Of a DNA stretch of 45,954 nucleotides, positions 1-6,886 are shown piece by piece. Made by a program: the position numbers and the translations under genes. The DNA is from an uncultured Clostridia bacterium (GTDB lineage: Bacteria > Bacillota > Clostridia > Oscillospirales > CAG-272): positions 1 to 45,954 of the forward strand of contig CANRFY010000016.1 in assembly GCA_947630015.1 (NCBI GenBank), read 5' to 3'. Every line of letters starts with the position of its first letter. The first letter of the stretch is position 1. The notes under the pieces are model-generated. The model worked only from the letters and a program-made list of their open reading frames with translations, searched no databases and was not told where the DNA came from.

Positions 1-77
1 CGGGAATCCGCTACGACGATGCGGTACGATGCCTGTTTCTTGGCGCCTGTGCGTCTTAATCTGATCTTGACTGACAT
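1..77 (-). CDS. rpsP: 30S ribosomal protein S16, N-terminal part (cut by window edge)
   Basis: The reverse strand reads MSVKIRLRRTGAKKQASYRI and continues VVADS, the characteristic N-terminus of bacterial S16. S16 is a small-subunit ribosomal protein needed for 30S assembly. Only about 25 codons lie inside the window. The start is supported by a GGAGGA ribosome-binding site at about 82-88 on the same strand, three to four bases before the ATG. It sits downstream of ffh, the usual ylxM-ffh-rpsP order of Firmicutes, so co-transcription with ffh is likely. Confidence 0.93.
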   Translation of the reverse strand, partial: MSVKIRLRRTGAKKQASYRIVVADS

Positions 78-141
78 GATGTCCTCCAAAAAATGTTTTT
101 AATATAAAATCCCTTGTTTTTACGGCCAGTAAAAGGCGGTG

Positions 142-1491
142 TCACCTTATGCCGAACGGGAGTTTACCGTTGTTCATGCGCCGCTTGAATTTCGCGGCCT
201 GCTTGCCCGTCATCTGCTTCATCATCTTTTTCATCGCGTCGAACTGCTTGAGCAGGCGATTGATCTCCTCGACCTTCGTGCCGCTGCCGGCCGCGATGCG
301 CTTTTTTCGCGACGCGTTTATGATATCGGGCTTTTCGCGTTCGCGCGGCGTCATAGACAGGATTATGGCCTCAACGTGCGCGAGCGCTTTTTCGTCTAAT
401 TTTGCGTCCTTGAGCGCCGATTGATTGACGCCGGGGATCATGCCGAGCAGCGATTCGAGACTGCCCATGCCCTTGATCTGATTGAGCTGTTCGAGATAAT
501 CGGTCAGGGTGAACGTCTGCTCGCGCATCTTGCGCTCAAGCTCCTCCGCCTGTTTCTCGTCGAACTGCTCCTGCGCCTTCTCGATCAGCGTCAAAACGTC
601 GCCCATGCCGAGTATGCGCTGCGCCATCCTGTCCGGATGGAACGGCTCGATCTGATCGATCTTCTCGCCGGTGCCGATGAATTTGATCGGCTTGCCGGTG
701 ATGTGCCGCACAGACAGCGCGGCGCCGCCGCGCGTGTCGCCGTCCAGCTTTGTCAGTATGACGCCCGTGATGTCGAGCTGATCGTTGAACGATTTCGCGA
801 CGTTGACGGCGTCCTGACCCGTCATGGAATCGATGACGAGCAGTATCTCGGTCGGGGACAGCGCGTCCTTGATCTCGCAAAGCTCGCCCATCAGCGCCTC
901 GTCGATGTGGAGACGTCCGGCCGTATCGAGAAAGAGCATATCGTGGCCGTGCTTTTTGCAGTGTTCGAGCGCTTCCTTCGCGATCTTGACGGGGGAGACG
1001 TCTGCGCCGAGCGAGAACACGGGAACGCCGATCTGCTCGCCAAGCACCTCAAGCTGCTTGATCGCCGCCGGTCTGTATACGTCGCACGCGGCGAGCAGCG
1101 GACGCTTGCCCTGCTTTTTGTACATCGCGGCGAGCTTCGCGCAGTGCGTCGTCTTGCCCGCGCCCTGAAGACCGCATACCATCACTATCGTAGGCGGCTT
1201 CGACGATATCGTCAGCTTCGAGACGGAGCCGCCCATGATGGCGGTCAGCTCTTCGTTCGTGATCTTTATTATCTGCTGCGCGGGAACGAGCGAGGCCAGA
1301 ACCTCCTCGCCGACTGCGCGCTCCGTCACGGCGGCGACAAAATCCTTGACGACGCGATAGTTGACGTCCGCTTCGAGCAGCGCGAGCTTGACCTCGCGCA
1401 TACCTTCCTTGACGTCGGCGGCTGTCAGCTTGCCCTTGCTGCGGAACTTTTTCAGCGCCGCGCCGAGTTTATCCGAAAGACTTGAAAACAT
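142..1491 (-). CDS. ffh: Signal recognition particle protein Ffh (SRP54), 449 aa
   Basis: Ffh is the GTPase of the signal recognition particle. It binds 4.5S RNA and signal peptides of nascent membrane proteins and docks with FtsY at the membrane. An N-terminal helical bundle (about residues 1-90) is followed by the G domain, with P-loop GLQGAGKT at 107-114, DTAGRL at 189-194 and TKLDG near 247. A methionine-rich M domain closes the protein (MKKMMKQMTG near the C-terminus). The length is normal for the family. The open frame runs 60 codons further upstream, but the ATG at 1491 is preceded by GGGAGGT at a good distance and begins with the family's MFSSLSDKL, so that start was chosen. It lies directly downstream of ylxM and likely shares its promoter. 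Confidence 0.97.
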   Translation of the reverse strand: MFSSLSDKLGAALKKFRSKGKLTAADVKEGMREVKLALLEADVNYRVVKDFVAAVTERAVGEEVLASLVPAQQIIKITNEELTAIMGGSVSKLTISSKPPTIVMVCGLQGAGKTTHCAKLAAMYKKQGKRPLLAACDVYRPAAIKQLEVLGEQIGVPVFSLGADVSPVKIAKEALEHCKKHGHDMLFLDTAGRLHIDEALMGELCEIKDALSPTEILLVIDSMTGQDAVNVAKSFNDQLDITGVILTKLDGDTRGGAALSVRHITGKPIKFIGTGEKIDQIEPFHPDRMAQRILGMGDVLTLIEKAQEQFDEKQAEELERKMREQTFTLTDYLEQLNQIKGMGSLESLLGMIPGVNQSALKDAKLDEKALAHVEAIILSMTPREREKPDIINASRKKRIAAGSGTKVEEINRLLKQFDAMKKMMKQMTGKQAAKFKRRMNNGKLPFGIR

Positions 1492-1519
1492 CGTCGACCT
1501 CCCATGACGTTGTGACCGC

Positions 1520-1867
1520 TTATCTGTCCGCGAGCGATAATACCCGCGCGGCGTTTTGCCGCAGCTCATCCGCAAATTCGGGCGCGCGGTCCGCGACCGA
1601 TTCGATCGACGCCGCAATCGCGCCGGCCTCGTGCCGCGCCTCGGCGTGAGATTTCGCGAGTCCGAGTGCATCTTCGAGGCGCAGAAGCTCCGCCTCGCCG
1701 CGCTTGATGGCGTCGCGCACGCCCTGACGCGATATCCCCGTGTTCTCCGATATCTCGAAGAGCGACAGATCGTCGTCGTAGTAGAACGTCAAAAGCTCAC
1801 GCTGACGGTCGGTAAGCGCCGCGCCGTAATAGTCGAGCAGCGTGCAGAACGAAAGATCCTTCTCCAT
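1520..1867 (-). CDS. ylxM: YlxM/p13-like HTH protein, SRP-associated, 115 aa
   Basis: This is a small helix-turn-helix protein of the YlxM family, related to sigma-factor region 4. The N-terminal half reads LLDYYGAALTDRQRELLTFY followed by a helix-turn-helix (EISENTGISRQGVRDAIKRG, about residues 46-65), and the C-terminal half is mostly helical. YlxM genes almost always precede ffh in Firmicutes, and family work links the protein to the SRP. The ATG at 1867 has GGAGG seven bases upstream, so it was preferred over the in-frame ATG 10 codons earlier, which would fall inside the leader palindrome. The sigma-A-type promoter at 1906-1934 and the palindrome at 1883-1903 lie just upstream. Autoregulation through that palindrome is inference. 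Confidence 0.9.
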   Translation of the reverse strand: MEKDLSFCTLLDYYGAALTDRQRELLTFYYDDDLSLFEISENTGISRQGVRDAIKRGEAELLRLEDALGLAKSHAEARHEAGAIAASIESVADRAPEFADELRQNAARVLSLADR

Positions 1868-1882
1868 CGCAGCGCCTCCGAC

Positions 1883-1903
1883 TGTAAAGCAAATCACTTT
1901 ACA
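1883..1903 (-). promoter_or_regulatory. 7-bp inverted repeat over the ylxM transcription start (putative operator or 5' hairpin)
   Basis: A perfect inverted repeat, TGTAAAG, 7-nt spacer, CTTTACA, begins about 3 bases downstream of the -10 box of the ylxM-ffh promoter. It therefore covers the expected start site and ends just before the ribosome-binding site. It could be an operator for a dimeric HTH protein, possibly YlxM itself, or a 5'-end stabilising hairpin. Which of these applies is not shown by the sequence. Confidence 0.55.
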
Positions 1904-1905
1904 GC

Positions 1906-1934
1906 ATTATACCAGAGGCACGATCCTTTGTCAA
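1906..1934 (-). promoter_or_regulatory. Sigma-A promoter of ylxM-ffh
   Basis: On the reverse strand TTGACA (1929-1934) is followed by a 17-nt spacer and TATAAT (1906-1911), both exact consensus hexamers at ideal spacing. Transcription should start near 1899-1900 and run into ylxM, ffh and probably rpsP. Confidence 0.9.
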
Positions 1935-1971
1935 GTGCAAACGCGCAAAAATTTTGCGCGCATAAAAAACA

Positions 1972-1999
1972 AAAAACGGGAGCGTTCGCTCCCGTTTTT
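1972..1999 (-). terminator. Rho-independent terminator after the small membrane protein gene
   Basis: The hairpin GGGAGC-GAAC-GCTCCC is flanked by A and T runs and lies 4 bases past the stop of the gene at 2003-2368, just upstream of the ylxM promoter. The A/T symmetry would let it work in both directions, but only the minus-strand gene needs it here. Confidence 0.85.
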
Positions 2000-2002
2000 C
2001 GC

Positions 2003-2368
2003 TTATTCGTCAAACGGATCGATGTCGGATCGGTGACGCCTGACAGGCTCGCTTGCGGGCCTGCGGCTCGGATGCGACATTCGGCGCAGCTCGTAGAGCG
2101 CGCGGTCGAGCGATACGCCGAGACGGTAAATGCAGACGCTCGATATCGCCGAGATCAGAAGTCCGAGCGCGAGAAACGCGATCGAAATGGCGACGCCGAT
2201 CATGTAGGATAAGATGTGGCGGTCGCCTAACTTCACGGCGAGATCAAGCACTACGAGAGCGCCTACGGCATAGACCGTCGCCGAAACGCAGAATAGCACG
2301 AGCGATACGGTCTTGGAGTTGTTTTTGCGCACGCCGCCGTGCGCGTCGGGATCATGACTGCTGTTCAT
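2003..2368 (-). CDS. Small two-helix membrane protein, function unknown (121 aa)
   Basis: No family was recognised. The protein has a polar N-terminus (about residues 1-20), two hydrophobic segments (roughly 22-45 and 51-80) separated by a short charged loop, and a basic, proline- and arginine-rich cytoplasmic-type tail ending in DPFDE. This is a two-pass membrane protein without a visible signal-peptidase site. A GGAG lies about 11 bases before the ATG, which is a little far. A candidate promoter lies at 2511-2542 and a clear terminator follows the gene, so it looks monocistronic. Coding bias resembles the neighbouring core genes, which supports it being real. Confidence 0.6.
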   Translation of the reverse strand: MNSSHDPDAHGGVRKNNSKTVSLVLFCVSATVYAVGALVVLDLAVKLGDRHILSYMIGVAISIAFLALGLLISAISSVCIYRLGVSLDRALYELRRMSHPSRRPASEPVRRHRSDIDPFDE

Positions 2369-2441
2369 TTATCGGGATGCTCCTCTCTTCACAGCGCGGC
2401 AAATGAGCCGCGCGGAAATACATGGCTGCAAATCTGCCGGC

Positions 2442-2475
2442 GGGAAAAATAAAAAACACGTCCCAGAAAGAGACG
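2442..2475 (-). terminator. Weak hairpin plus U-tract in the leader of the 121-aa gene
   Basis: On the reverse strand CGTCTC, a 5-nt loop and GGGACG (one G-U pair) are followed by a T-rich run. It lies between the candidate promoter at 2511-2542 and the gene at 2003-2368. It could be an attenuator or a remnant of an upstream terminator. The stem is short. Confidence 0.3.
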
Positions 2476-2510
2476 AATCAAACAGCTTGTTTTCTGTATG
2501 TCCGGCATCA

Positions 2511-2542
2511 ATTATAGTAGCACAACCGCCCCGATTTGTAAA
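2511..2542 (-). promoter_or_regulatory. Candidate promoter of the 121-aa membrane protein gene
   Basis: On the reverse strand TTTACA (2537-2542) is followed 17 nt later by TACTAT (2514-2519), which overlaps a perfect TATAAT (2511-2516). The resulting leader would be about 135 nt, longer than usual. Confidence 0.45.
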
Positions 2543-2577
2543 GCCGAAAATCCGTCATTAAGGCTGCAAAATCCAAC

Positions 2578-2607
2578 AAAAAAGGGCGCTTTAAAACGCC
2601 CTTTTTT
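2578..2607. terminator. Bidirectional terminator-like hairpin in the intergenic region
   Basis: GGGCG and CGCCC arms separated by an 8-nt A/T-rich loop are flanked by an A6 and a T6 run. No convincing gene reads into it from the plus side. On the minus side it would catch read-through from the 2-oxoacid oxidoreductase operon beyond the tandem repeats. Confidence 0.6.
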
Positions 2608-2732
2608 CTTAAAAGTTTTGCAATTGTAAAAGAAGCCGTAAACGCGCCGTAAATAAAGCAATTACGGGCATTTTCGCGCCTTGCGCGGACGTTGCTCGGA
2701 ACGCCGCGAACCCAAAAAATGCGACAAAATTC

Positions 2733-3331
2733 GCCCAAGACGAAGTCGAGCATCGAACGCCGCGCACAAATCAAAAAATCGCCGCACAGACGAACGATTC
2801 AGCCAATATTCATGTCATGGAAAGTTTTTGAAGGAGGGCGCGGGGAGGGGACTGTTTCGGGAAAGTCACATTCCCGAAATCAGCCCAAGACGCAGTCGAA
2901 TATCGAACGCCGCGCACAAATCAAAAAATCACCGCACAGACGAACGATTCAGTCAATATCCAAGTCAGGGAAAGTTTTTGAAGGAGGGGCGCGGGTAGGG
3001 GACTATTTCGGAAAGTCACACTCCCGAAATCAGCGCAGCCGAAGTCGAGCATCGAACGCCGCGCACACATCAAAAAATCACCGCACAGACGAACGATTCA
3101 GTCAATACCCAAGTCAGGGAAAGTTTTTGAAGAAGGGATGCGGGGAGGGGACTTTTTCGGAAAGTCACATTCCCGAAATCAGCGCAGACGCAGTCGAGCA
3201 TCGAACGCCGCGCACACATCAAAAAATCATCGCACAGACGAACGATTCAGCCAATACCCATGTCAGGGAAAGTTTTTGAAGGAGGGGCGCGGGGAGGGGA
3301 CTTTTTTCAAAAAGTCCCCTCCCCGATAAAC
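2733..3331. repeat. Four tandem ~150-bp intergenic repeats
   Basis: Units begin at about 2733, 2883, 3033 and 3182, giving a period of 149-150 bp. Each has the same internal order: a GCAGTCGAGCATCGAACG-like block, CGCGCACA(C/A)ATCAAAAAATC, ACAGACGAACGATTCAG, GGAAAGTTTTTGAAG, a G-rich GGGGAGGGGACT block, then a hairpin-like TTCGGGA...TCCCGAAATCAG joint to the next unit. Copies differ at scattered positions. The last copy ends instead in a perfect long hairpin (3291-3324). An open frame crosses all copies only because the period is near a multiple of three; it has no protein-like composition. The rest of the 2369-3339 gap holds no supported gene. Function is unknown. Confidence 0.9.
3291..3324 (-). 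terminator. 16-bp perfect hairpin closing the repeat array; likely terminator of the oxidoreductase operon
   Basis: GGGGAGGGGACTTTTT and its exact complement AAAAAGTCCCCTCCCC are separated by two bases. It lies 16 bp beyond the stop of the gamma-subunit gene (3340-3876, minus strand). It is very stable but lacks a clean U-tract on the minus strand, so it may also be a 3'-end stabiliser or the end of the repeat family. Confidence 0.6.
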
Positions 3332-3339
3332 TCCACTAT

Positions 3340-3876
3340 TCAATACTCAAACCCGATCCGCAGCGCCTTCGTGTTGCCCTCGACGAGGGCGGAGCGGGAG
3401 GCGGGGATGCCGGAGACGAGGTCGGCGAGGAACGCGTCATAGTCGAAGAGGCCGGTCACGCGGAGAAGGTGACCGAGAACGATCACGTTTGCCAGCCCCG
3501 CAAGCCCTTCCTCGGACGCGAGACGCGAGGCGGGGATGTAGTGCGCCTCGACGTCGGCGCGCGCGCTCTTTTTGTCCACCATCGCGCTGTCGACGAATAT
3601 CATGCCGCCCGATTTTACGTGAGGCTCGAATTTGTCAAACGACGGGATGTTGAGCGCGATCAGTATGTCCGGCTCGGGAACGAGCGGCGAGCCGATCTCG
3701 TCGTCGGAGATGATGACGGAGCAGTTCGCGGCGCCGCCGCGCATCTCGGGACCGTAGGAGGGAAGCCACGTGACGTGAAGCCCGTTGTGCATCGCCATCT
3801 TCGCGAGCGCCTTGCCAGCGAAAAGCACGCCCTGACCGCCGAAGCCCGCGATCAGTATGTTCGTCGTCTTTGCCAT
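3340..3876 (-). CDS. 2-oxoacid:ferredoxin oxidoreductase, gamma subunit (178 aa)
   Basis: This is the gamma (POR-gamma/CoA-binding-type) subunit of a four-subunit 2-oxoacid:ferredoxin oxidoreductase, which oxidatively decarboxylates a 2-oxoacid to acyl-CoA with ferredoxin as acceptor. The N-terminus carries GFGGQGV (residues 11-17), and the family's PSYGPEMRGG stretch is near residue 40. The length is normal. The start codon overlaps the beta-subunit stop as TAATG (one base shared), so translation is probably coupled. It is the last gene of the operon delta-alpha-beta-gamma. Whether the substrate is a branched-chain 2-oxoacid (VOR) or 2-oxoglutarate (KOR) cannot be decided from sequence alone. 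Confidence 0.93.
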   Translation of the reverse strand: MAKTTNILIAGFGGQGVLFAGKALAKMAMHNGLHVTWLPSYGPEMRGGAANCSVIISDDEIGSPLVPEPDILIALNIPSFDKFEPHVKSGGMIFVDSAMVDKKSARADVEAHYIPASRLASEEGLAGLANVIVLGHLLRVTGLFDYDAFLADLVSGIPASRSALVEGNTKALRIGFEY

Positions 3877-4640
3877 TACTTTGCCTCCTTTTCAGCCTCG
3901 CCACTGTCGATGTCCTTGTAGACGCCGAGCGGATAGTACGGGATCATGTTCTCGCGCAGCCACGAAAGCGCCTCGACAGGGGACAGACCCCAGTTCGTCG
4001 GACACGTCGACAGTACCTCGATGATCGAAAAGCCCTTGCCGTCGATCTGATTTTTGAAGCCCTTCAGGATCGCTTTTTTCGCCGTGCGCACGTTCGCGGG
4101 CGTGTCGACCGATACGCGCGCCGCATATGCGACGCCGTCGAGCGTAGATAAAAGCTCGCAGACGCGGACGGGATTGCCCTGGATCTTCGGATTGCGTCCG
4201 TATGGCGTCGTCGTCGTGATCTGACCCGGCAGCGTCGTCGGCGCCATCTGTCCGCCCGTCATGCCGTAGATGCAGTTGTTGATGAAGATTATCGTGATGT
4301 TCTCGCCGCGCGTCGCGGAATGAACTGTCTCCGCAGTCCCGATCGCGGCAAGATCGCCGTCGCCCTGATACGTGAACACAACAAGCTCGGGATGAGTGCG
4401 CTTCATTCCCGTCGCAACGGCGGGCGCGCGTCCGTGCGCAGCCTCGATCATGTCGCAGGCGAAATAGTTGTAGGCGAATACGGCGCAGCCGACGGGCGCG
4501 ATGCCGACGGTGCGGTCCTCGACGCCGAGCTCGTCTATCGCCTCGGCGACGAGACGGTGAACGATGCCGTGCGTGCAGCCCGGGCAGTAGTGCATGAGAT
4601 TGTCGGTGAGCGCGTGAGGCTTATCGAATACGATTGACAT
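3876..4640 (-). CDS. 2-oxoacid:ferredoxin oxidoreductase, beta (TPP-binding) subunit (254 aa)
   Basis: The beta subunit binds thiamine diphosphate and a proximal iron-sulfur cluster. CPGC (19-22), followed by TH, is the beta-subunit signature. The TPP/Mg motif shows as GDGD at 93-96 with NN at 121-122, and CIYGMTGGQ follows as in VOR/KOR enzymes. It lies between the alpha gene (20 bp gap) and gamma (1-bp overlap). The sequence is closest by eye to the KorB/VorA type of anaerobic Clostridia rather than to single-chain pyruvate:ferredoxin oxidoreductase. Cytoplasmic. Confidence 0.94.
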   Translation of the reverse strand: MSIVFDKPHALTDNLMHYCPGCTHGIVHRLVAEAIDELGVEDRTVGIAPVGCAVFAYNYFACDMIEAAHGRAPAVATGMKRTHPELVVFTYQGDGDLAAIGTAETVHSATRGENITIIFINNCIYGMTGGQMAPTTLPGQITTTTPYGRNPKIQGNPVRVCELLSTLDGVAYAARVSVDTPANVRTAKKAILKGFKNQIDGKGFSIIEVLSTCPTNWGLSPVEALSWLRENMIPYYPLGVYKDIDSGEAEKEAK

Positions 4641-4660
4641 AGTACAAATACCGTCCTTTC

Positions 4661-5731
4661 TTACGAACGCAGCCCAAGCTCGGACGCCATGGCCTCGAGC
4701 TTCTTTGCAACGTCAGCGGGATTCGGGATAACGCCGCCCGTGCGGCCGTAGAAGTCGACGGGACGGCGGCAGCCGCACGCCAACTTCACGTCGGTCACCA
4801 TCTGCCCCATCGAAAGCTCGACGGACAGGAATGCCTTTGCTGTGTCGGCGAGCGTGTTTATCGCGTCGTTCGGGAACGGCCACAGCGTTATCGGGCGGAT
4901 AAGTCCCGCCTTGATGCCCTTCGCGCGCGCCATCGTGACGGCGGTGTGACATATGCGCGCCGTGATGCCGAATGCGACGCAGACGATGTCGGCGTCGTCG
5001 GTCATGAACGTGTCGTACTTGACCTCCTCCGCCTCGATCTTGCGGTAGCGGACGTAGCGCTCCTCGACGGTGCGTTCGAGGTCCTCGGGATTCATATAAA
5101 GCGAGTTGATGATGTTGTGCTTGCGGGAGCCTCCGTGACCGCGCGTCGCCCAGTCCTTTTCGGGCAGCTCGCGCGGCGTGCGCGCCGAGAAATCGACGGG
5201 CTCCATCATCTGACCTATCGCGCCGTCTGCGAGCAGTATCACCGGCGTGCGGTATATGTCGGCGAGGTCGAACGCCTCGCCCGTCAGCGACGCCATTTCC
5301 TGTACCGTCGAGGGGGCGAGCACGATCAGGTGCATATCGCCGTGGCCGTATGCCTTCGTCGCCTGATAATAGTCCGCCTGCGACGGCTGAATGCCGCCGA
5401 GTCCCGGGCCGCCGCGCTGCACGTTTACGATGACGGCGGGAAGATCGGAGCCGACGAGGTACGAGACGCCTTCGCTCTTGAGGCTGATCCCGGGCGATGA
5501 CGACGACGTCATCGCGCGCGTGCCGCCCGAGGACGCGCCAAGCACCATGTTGATCGCAGCGATCTCGGACTCCGCCTGAAGGCACAGTCCGCCAACCTTC
5601 GGCATACGCTTTGCCATATATTCCGATATTTCCGTCTGGGGAGTGATCGGGTATCCGAAATAGTAAAGACAACCGGCGTTTATCGCCGCCTCGGCGATCG
5701 CTTCGTTGCCCTTCATCAATACCTTTGCCAT
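4661..5731 (-). CDS. vorB: 2-oxoacid:ferredoxin oxidoreductase, alpha subunit (VorB-like, 356 aa)
   Basis: The alpha subunit forms the pyrimidine-binding and transketolase-like part of the enzyme. YPITPQTE (27-34) is diagnostic of the family, and RGGPGLGG near residue 108 is also conserved. The sequence resembles proteins annotated as 3-methyl-2-oxobutanoate dehydrogenase VorB. With branched-chain amino acid genes elsewhere in the window, a role in branched-chain 2-oxoacid metabolism (either direction) is plausible, but this is inference from name and context; a KOR activity is an alternative. It lies 18 bp after the delta gene. The start has a GGAG-type site (AAAGGAGCGCGAT) upstream. Confidence 0.92.
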   Translation of the reverse strand: MAKVLMKGNEAIAEAAINAGCLYYFGYPITPQTEISEYMAKRMPKVGGLCLQAESEIAAINMVLGASSGGTRAMTSSSSPGISLKSEGVSYLVGSDLPAVIVNVQRGGPGLGGIQPSQADYYQATKAYGHGDMHLIVLAPSTVQEMASLTGEAFDLADIYRTPVILLADGAIGQMMEPVDFSARTPRELPEKDWATRGHGGSRKHNIINSLYMNPEDLERTVEERYVRYRKIEAEEVKYDTFMTDDADIVCVAFGITARICHTAVTMARAKGIKAGLIRPITLWPFPNDAINTLADTAKAFLSVELSMGQMVTDVKLACGCRRPVDFYGRTGGVIPNPADVAKKLEAMASELGLRS

Positions 5732-5749
5732 ATGTATCGCGCTCCTTTC

Positions 5750-5971
5750 TTACTGTTCGTCGACGCCGCGCTCGACGCGGATGACGACGTGCGGACACAT
5801 CAGCGCGCACATCGCACACGCGATGCAGGACATCATGTCTGTGACCGTCGCGGGATGATAGCCCTGCGAATTCAGCGTGTCGCCGGAGAGGGTGAGTATC
5901 TTCTTCGGACAGACGCTGACGCAGAGTCCGCAGCCCTTGCAGCGGTCGCTGTTGATAGTAACTCTGTTCAT
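5750..5971 (-). CDS. 2-oxoacid:ferredoxin oxidoreductase, delta subunit, 2x[4Fe-4S] ferredoxin (73 aa)
   Basis: This small ferredoxin-like subunit relays electrons from the catalytic core to free ferredoxin. Two cluster motifs are complete: C11-x2-C14-x2-C17-x3-C21-P and C49-x2-C52-x2-C55-x3-C59-P. It is the first subunit gene of the set delta-alpha-beta-gamma, 27 bp after the ATPase gene. An AAGGAG site precedes the ATG. Confidence 0.93.
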   Translation of the reverse strand: MNRVTINSDRCKGCGLCVSVCPKKILTLSGDTLNSQGYHPATVTDMMSCIACAMCALMCPHVVIRVERGVDEQ

Positions 5972-5998
5972 TGTTTGCTGCTCCTTTATGATAAGTGG

Positions 5999-6652
5999 CT
6001 AAAATAACTGCTTTGTGCTGTTTTTCATGACGAGGATTTCGCCCGCCGGCACAGATTCCGGCGCGTTTTCCTCGCCGACGACGGTCGTGTAAACAATCGG
6101 CAGACCGGCGAGCGCGGCGACGCGCTCCGCGTATTCCGCCGACGCTTCGATATGGCGCTTTGTCGTCTCGGCGCCGAGATTTGAATTGTTGACGATGCCG
6201 GTGAAGCGCAGACGCGAATACTGCTCGATCTCGCGCATACCCGCGACGGCGTCGGCGGGGTCGGCGATCAGCGGGCGGTACATATTCACGACGGCGAGCA
6301 TCTCATATCCGGCGCGCTCTATGTCCGCGGCATAGACGCCGAGCGCGGACGCGCCGTCGTCGCCGCCCACGTCGAATATGACAGTCTCGTCGGAGCAGAA
6401 CACGGATGCGATCTCGGCGGGAAGCACGGGAATGTCCACGTTTGTGTTCGCGTATGCGGGAATAACGGTACGCACGCCCGCCGCGTTAAGCTCCGCCGCG
6501 TTGTCGGCGGCGCGGAAGTACGGGTTGACGGTGTCGAGGTCGCAGAGGACGCAGCCGCCCGCGTCGTCTTTATGGGCGTGCGCGAGCGCGACGGCGACGT
6601 TGGTCTTGCCCGCGCCGTAGTGTCCCGCCACGATGATGATGCGCTTTGCCAT
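5999..6652 (-). CDS. MinD/ParA/CobQ-like P-loop ATPase in the oxidoreductase operon (217 aa)
   Basis: This is a SIMIBI-class P-loop NTPase with Walker A GHYGAGKTN at 10-18, CDLDTVNPYFR near residue 37 (deviant-Walker region) and IFDVGGDDG around 91-99. It is single-domain with no DNA-binding or membrane segment. It is the first gene of the operon, 27 bp before the ferredoxin subunit. That position suggests a role in maturation or cofactor/cluster insertion for the oxidoreductase, but this is inference; I know of no proven function. Transcription probably starts at the extended -10 promoter at 6690-6718. Confidence 0.85.
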   Translation of the reverse strand: MAKRIIIVAGHYGAGKTNVAVALAHAHKDDAGGCVLCDLDTVNPYFRAADNAAELNAAGVRTVIPAYANTNVDIPVLPAEIASVFCSDETVIFDVGGDDGASALGVYAADIERAGYEMLAVVNMYRPLIADPADAVAGMREIEQYSRLRFTGIVNNSNLGAETTKRHIEASAEYAERVAALAGLPIVYTTVVGEENAPESVPAGEILVMKNSTKQLF

Positions 6653-6689
6653 GCGTCCCTCCGTTCCCGCGAGCGTGTATGTTTGACCG

Positions 6690-6718
6690 ATTATACCACA
6701 AATCGAGCCGTAAATAAA
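6690..6718 (-). promoter_or_regulatory. Promoter of the ATPase-oxidoreductase operon
   Basis: On the reverse strand the -10 is TGGTATAAT (TATAAT at 6690-6695 with a TG extension). A weak -35, TTTATT, lies 17 nt upstream. The extended -10 compensates for the poor -35. Confidence 0.65.
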
Positions 6719-6810
6719 GCGTTTGCGGGAAAAACCGCAAAATTTTTTTGCCGCGCGCTGCCTATATTAAATTTGATCGTGCGCGCCGCGACAATTTATC
6801 GCGCCCGTAC

Positions 6811-6839
6811 TTGCAAATAAAGTAATATTATGATACAAT
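6811..6839 (+). promoter_or_regulatory. Promoter of the cdaA-cdaR operon
   Basis: TTGCAA (6811-6816), a 17-nt spacer and TACAAT (6834-6839). Transcription should start near 6846, about 40 bases before the cdaA ATG. It is divergent from the oxidoreductase operon. Confidence 0.75.
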
Positions 6840-6886
6840 AAGAAACGGTTCAATCTTTATGACATCATATTTCGCGGGGAGCCGAA

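Noticed and set aside
2508..2774. An 88-codon minus-strand frame
   Set aside because: It spans the terminator-like hairpin at 2578-2607 and the candidate promoter at 2511-2542, so it is unlikely to be translated.
2692..3279. A 195-codon open frame through the tandem repeats
   Set aside because: The repeat period is close to a multiple of three, so a frame stays open; different frames are open too, and the composition is not protein-like.
2733..3331. The repeats looked at first like a CRISPR or integron-like array
   Set aside because: Units are contiguous ~150-bp copies with no unique spacers, no cas genes and no integrase or attC core sites.
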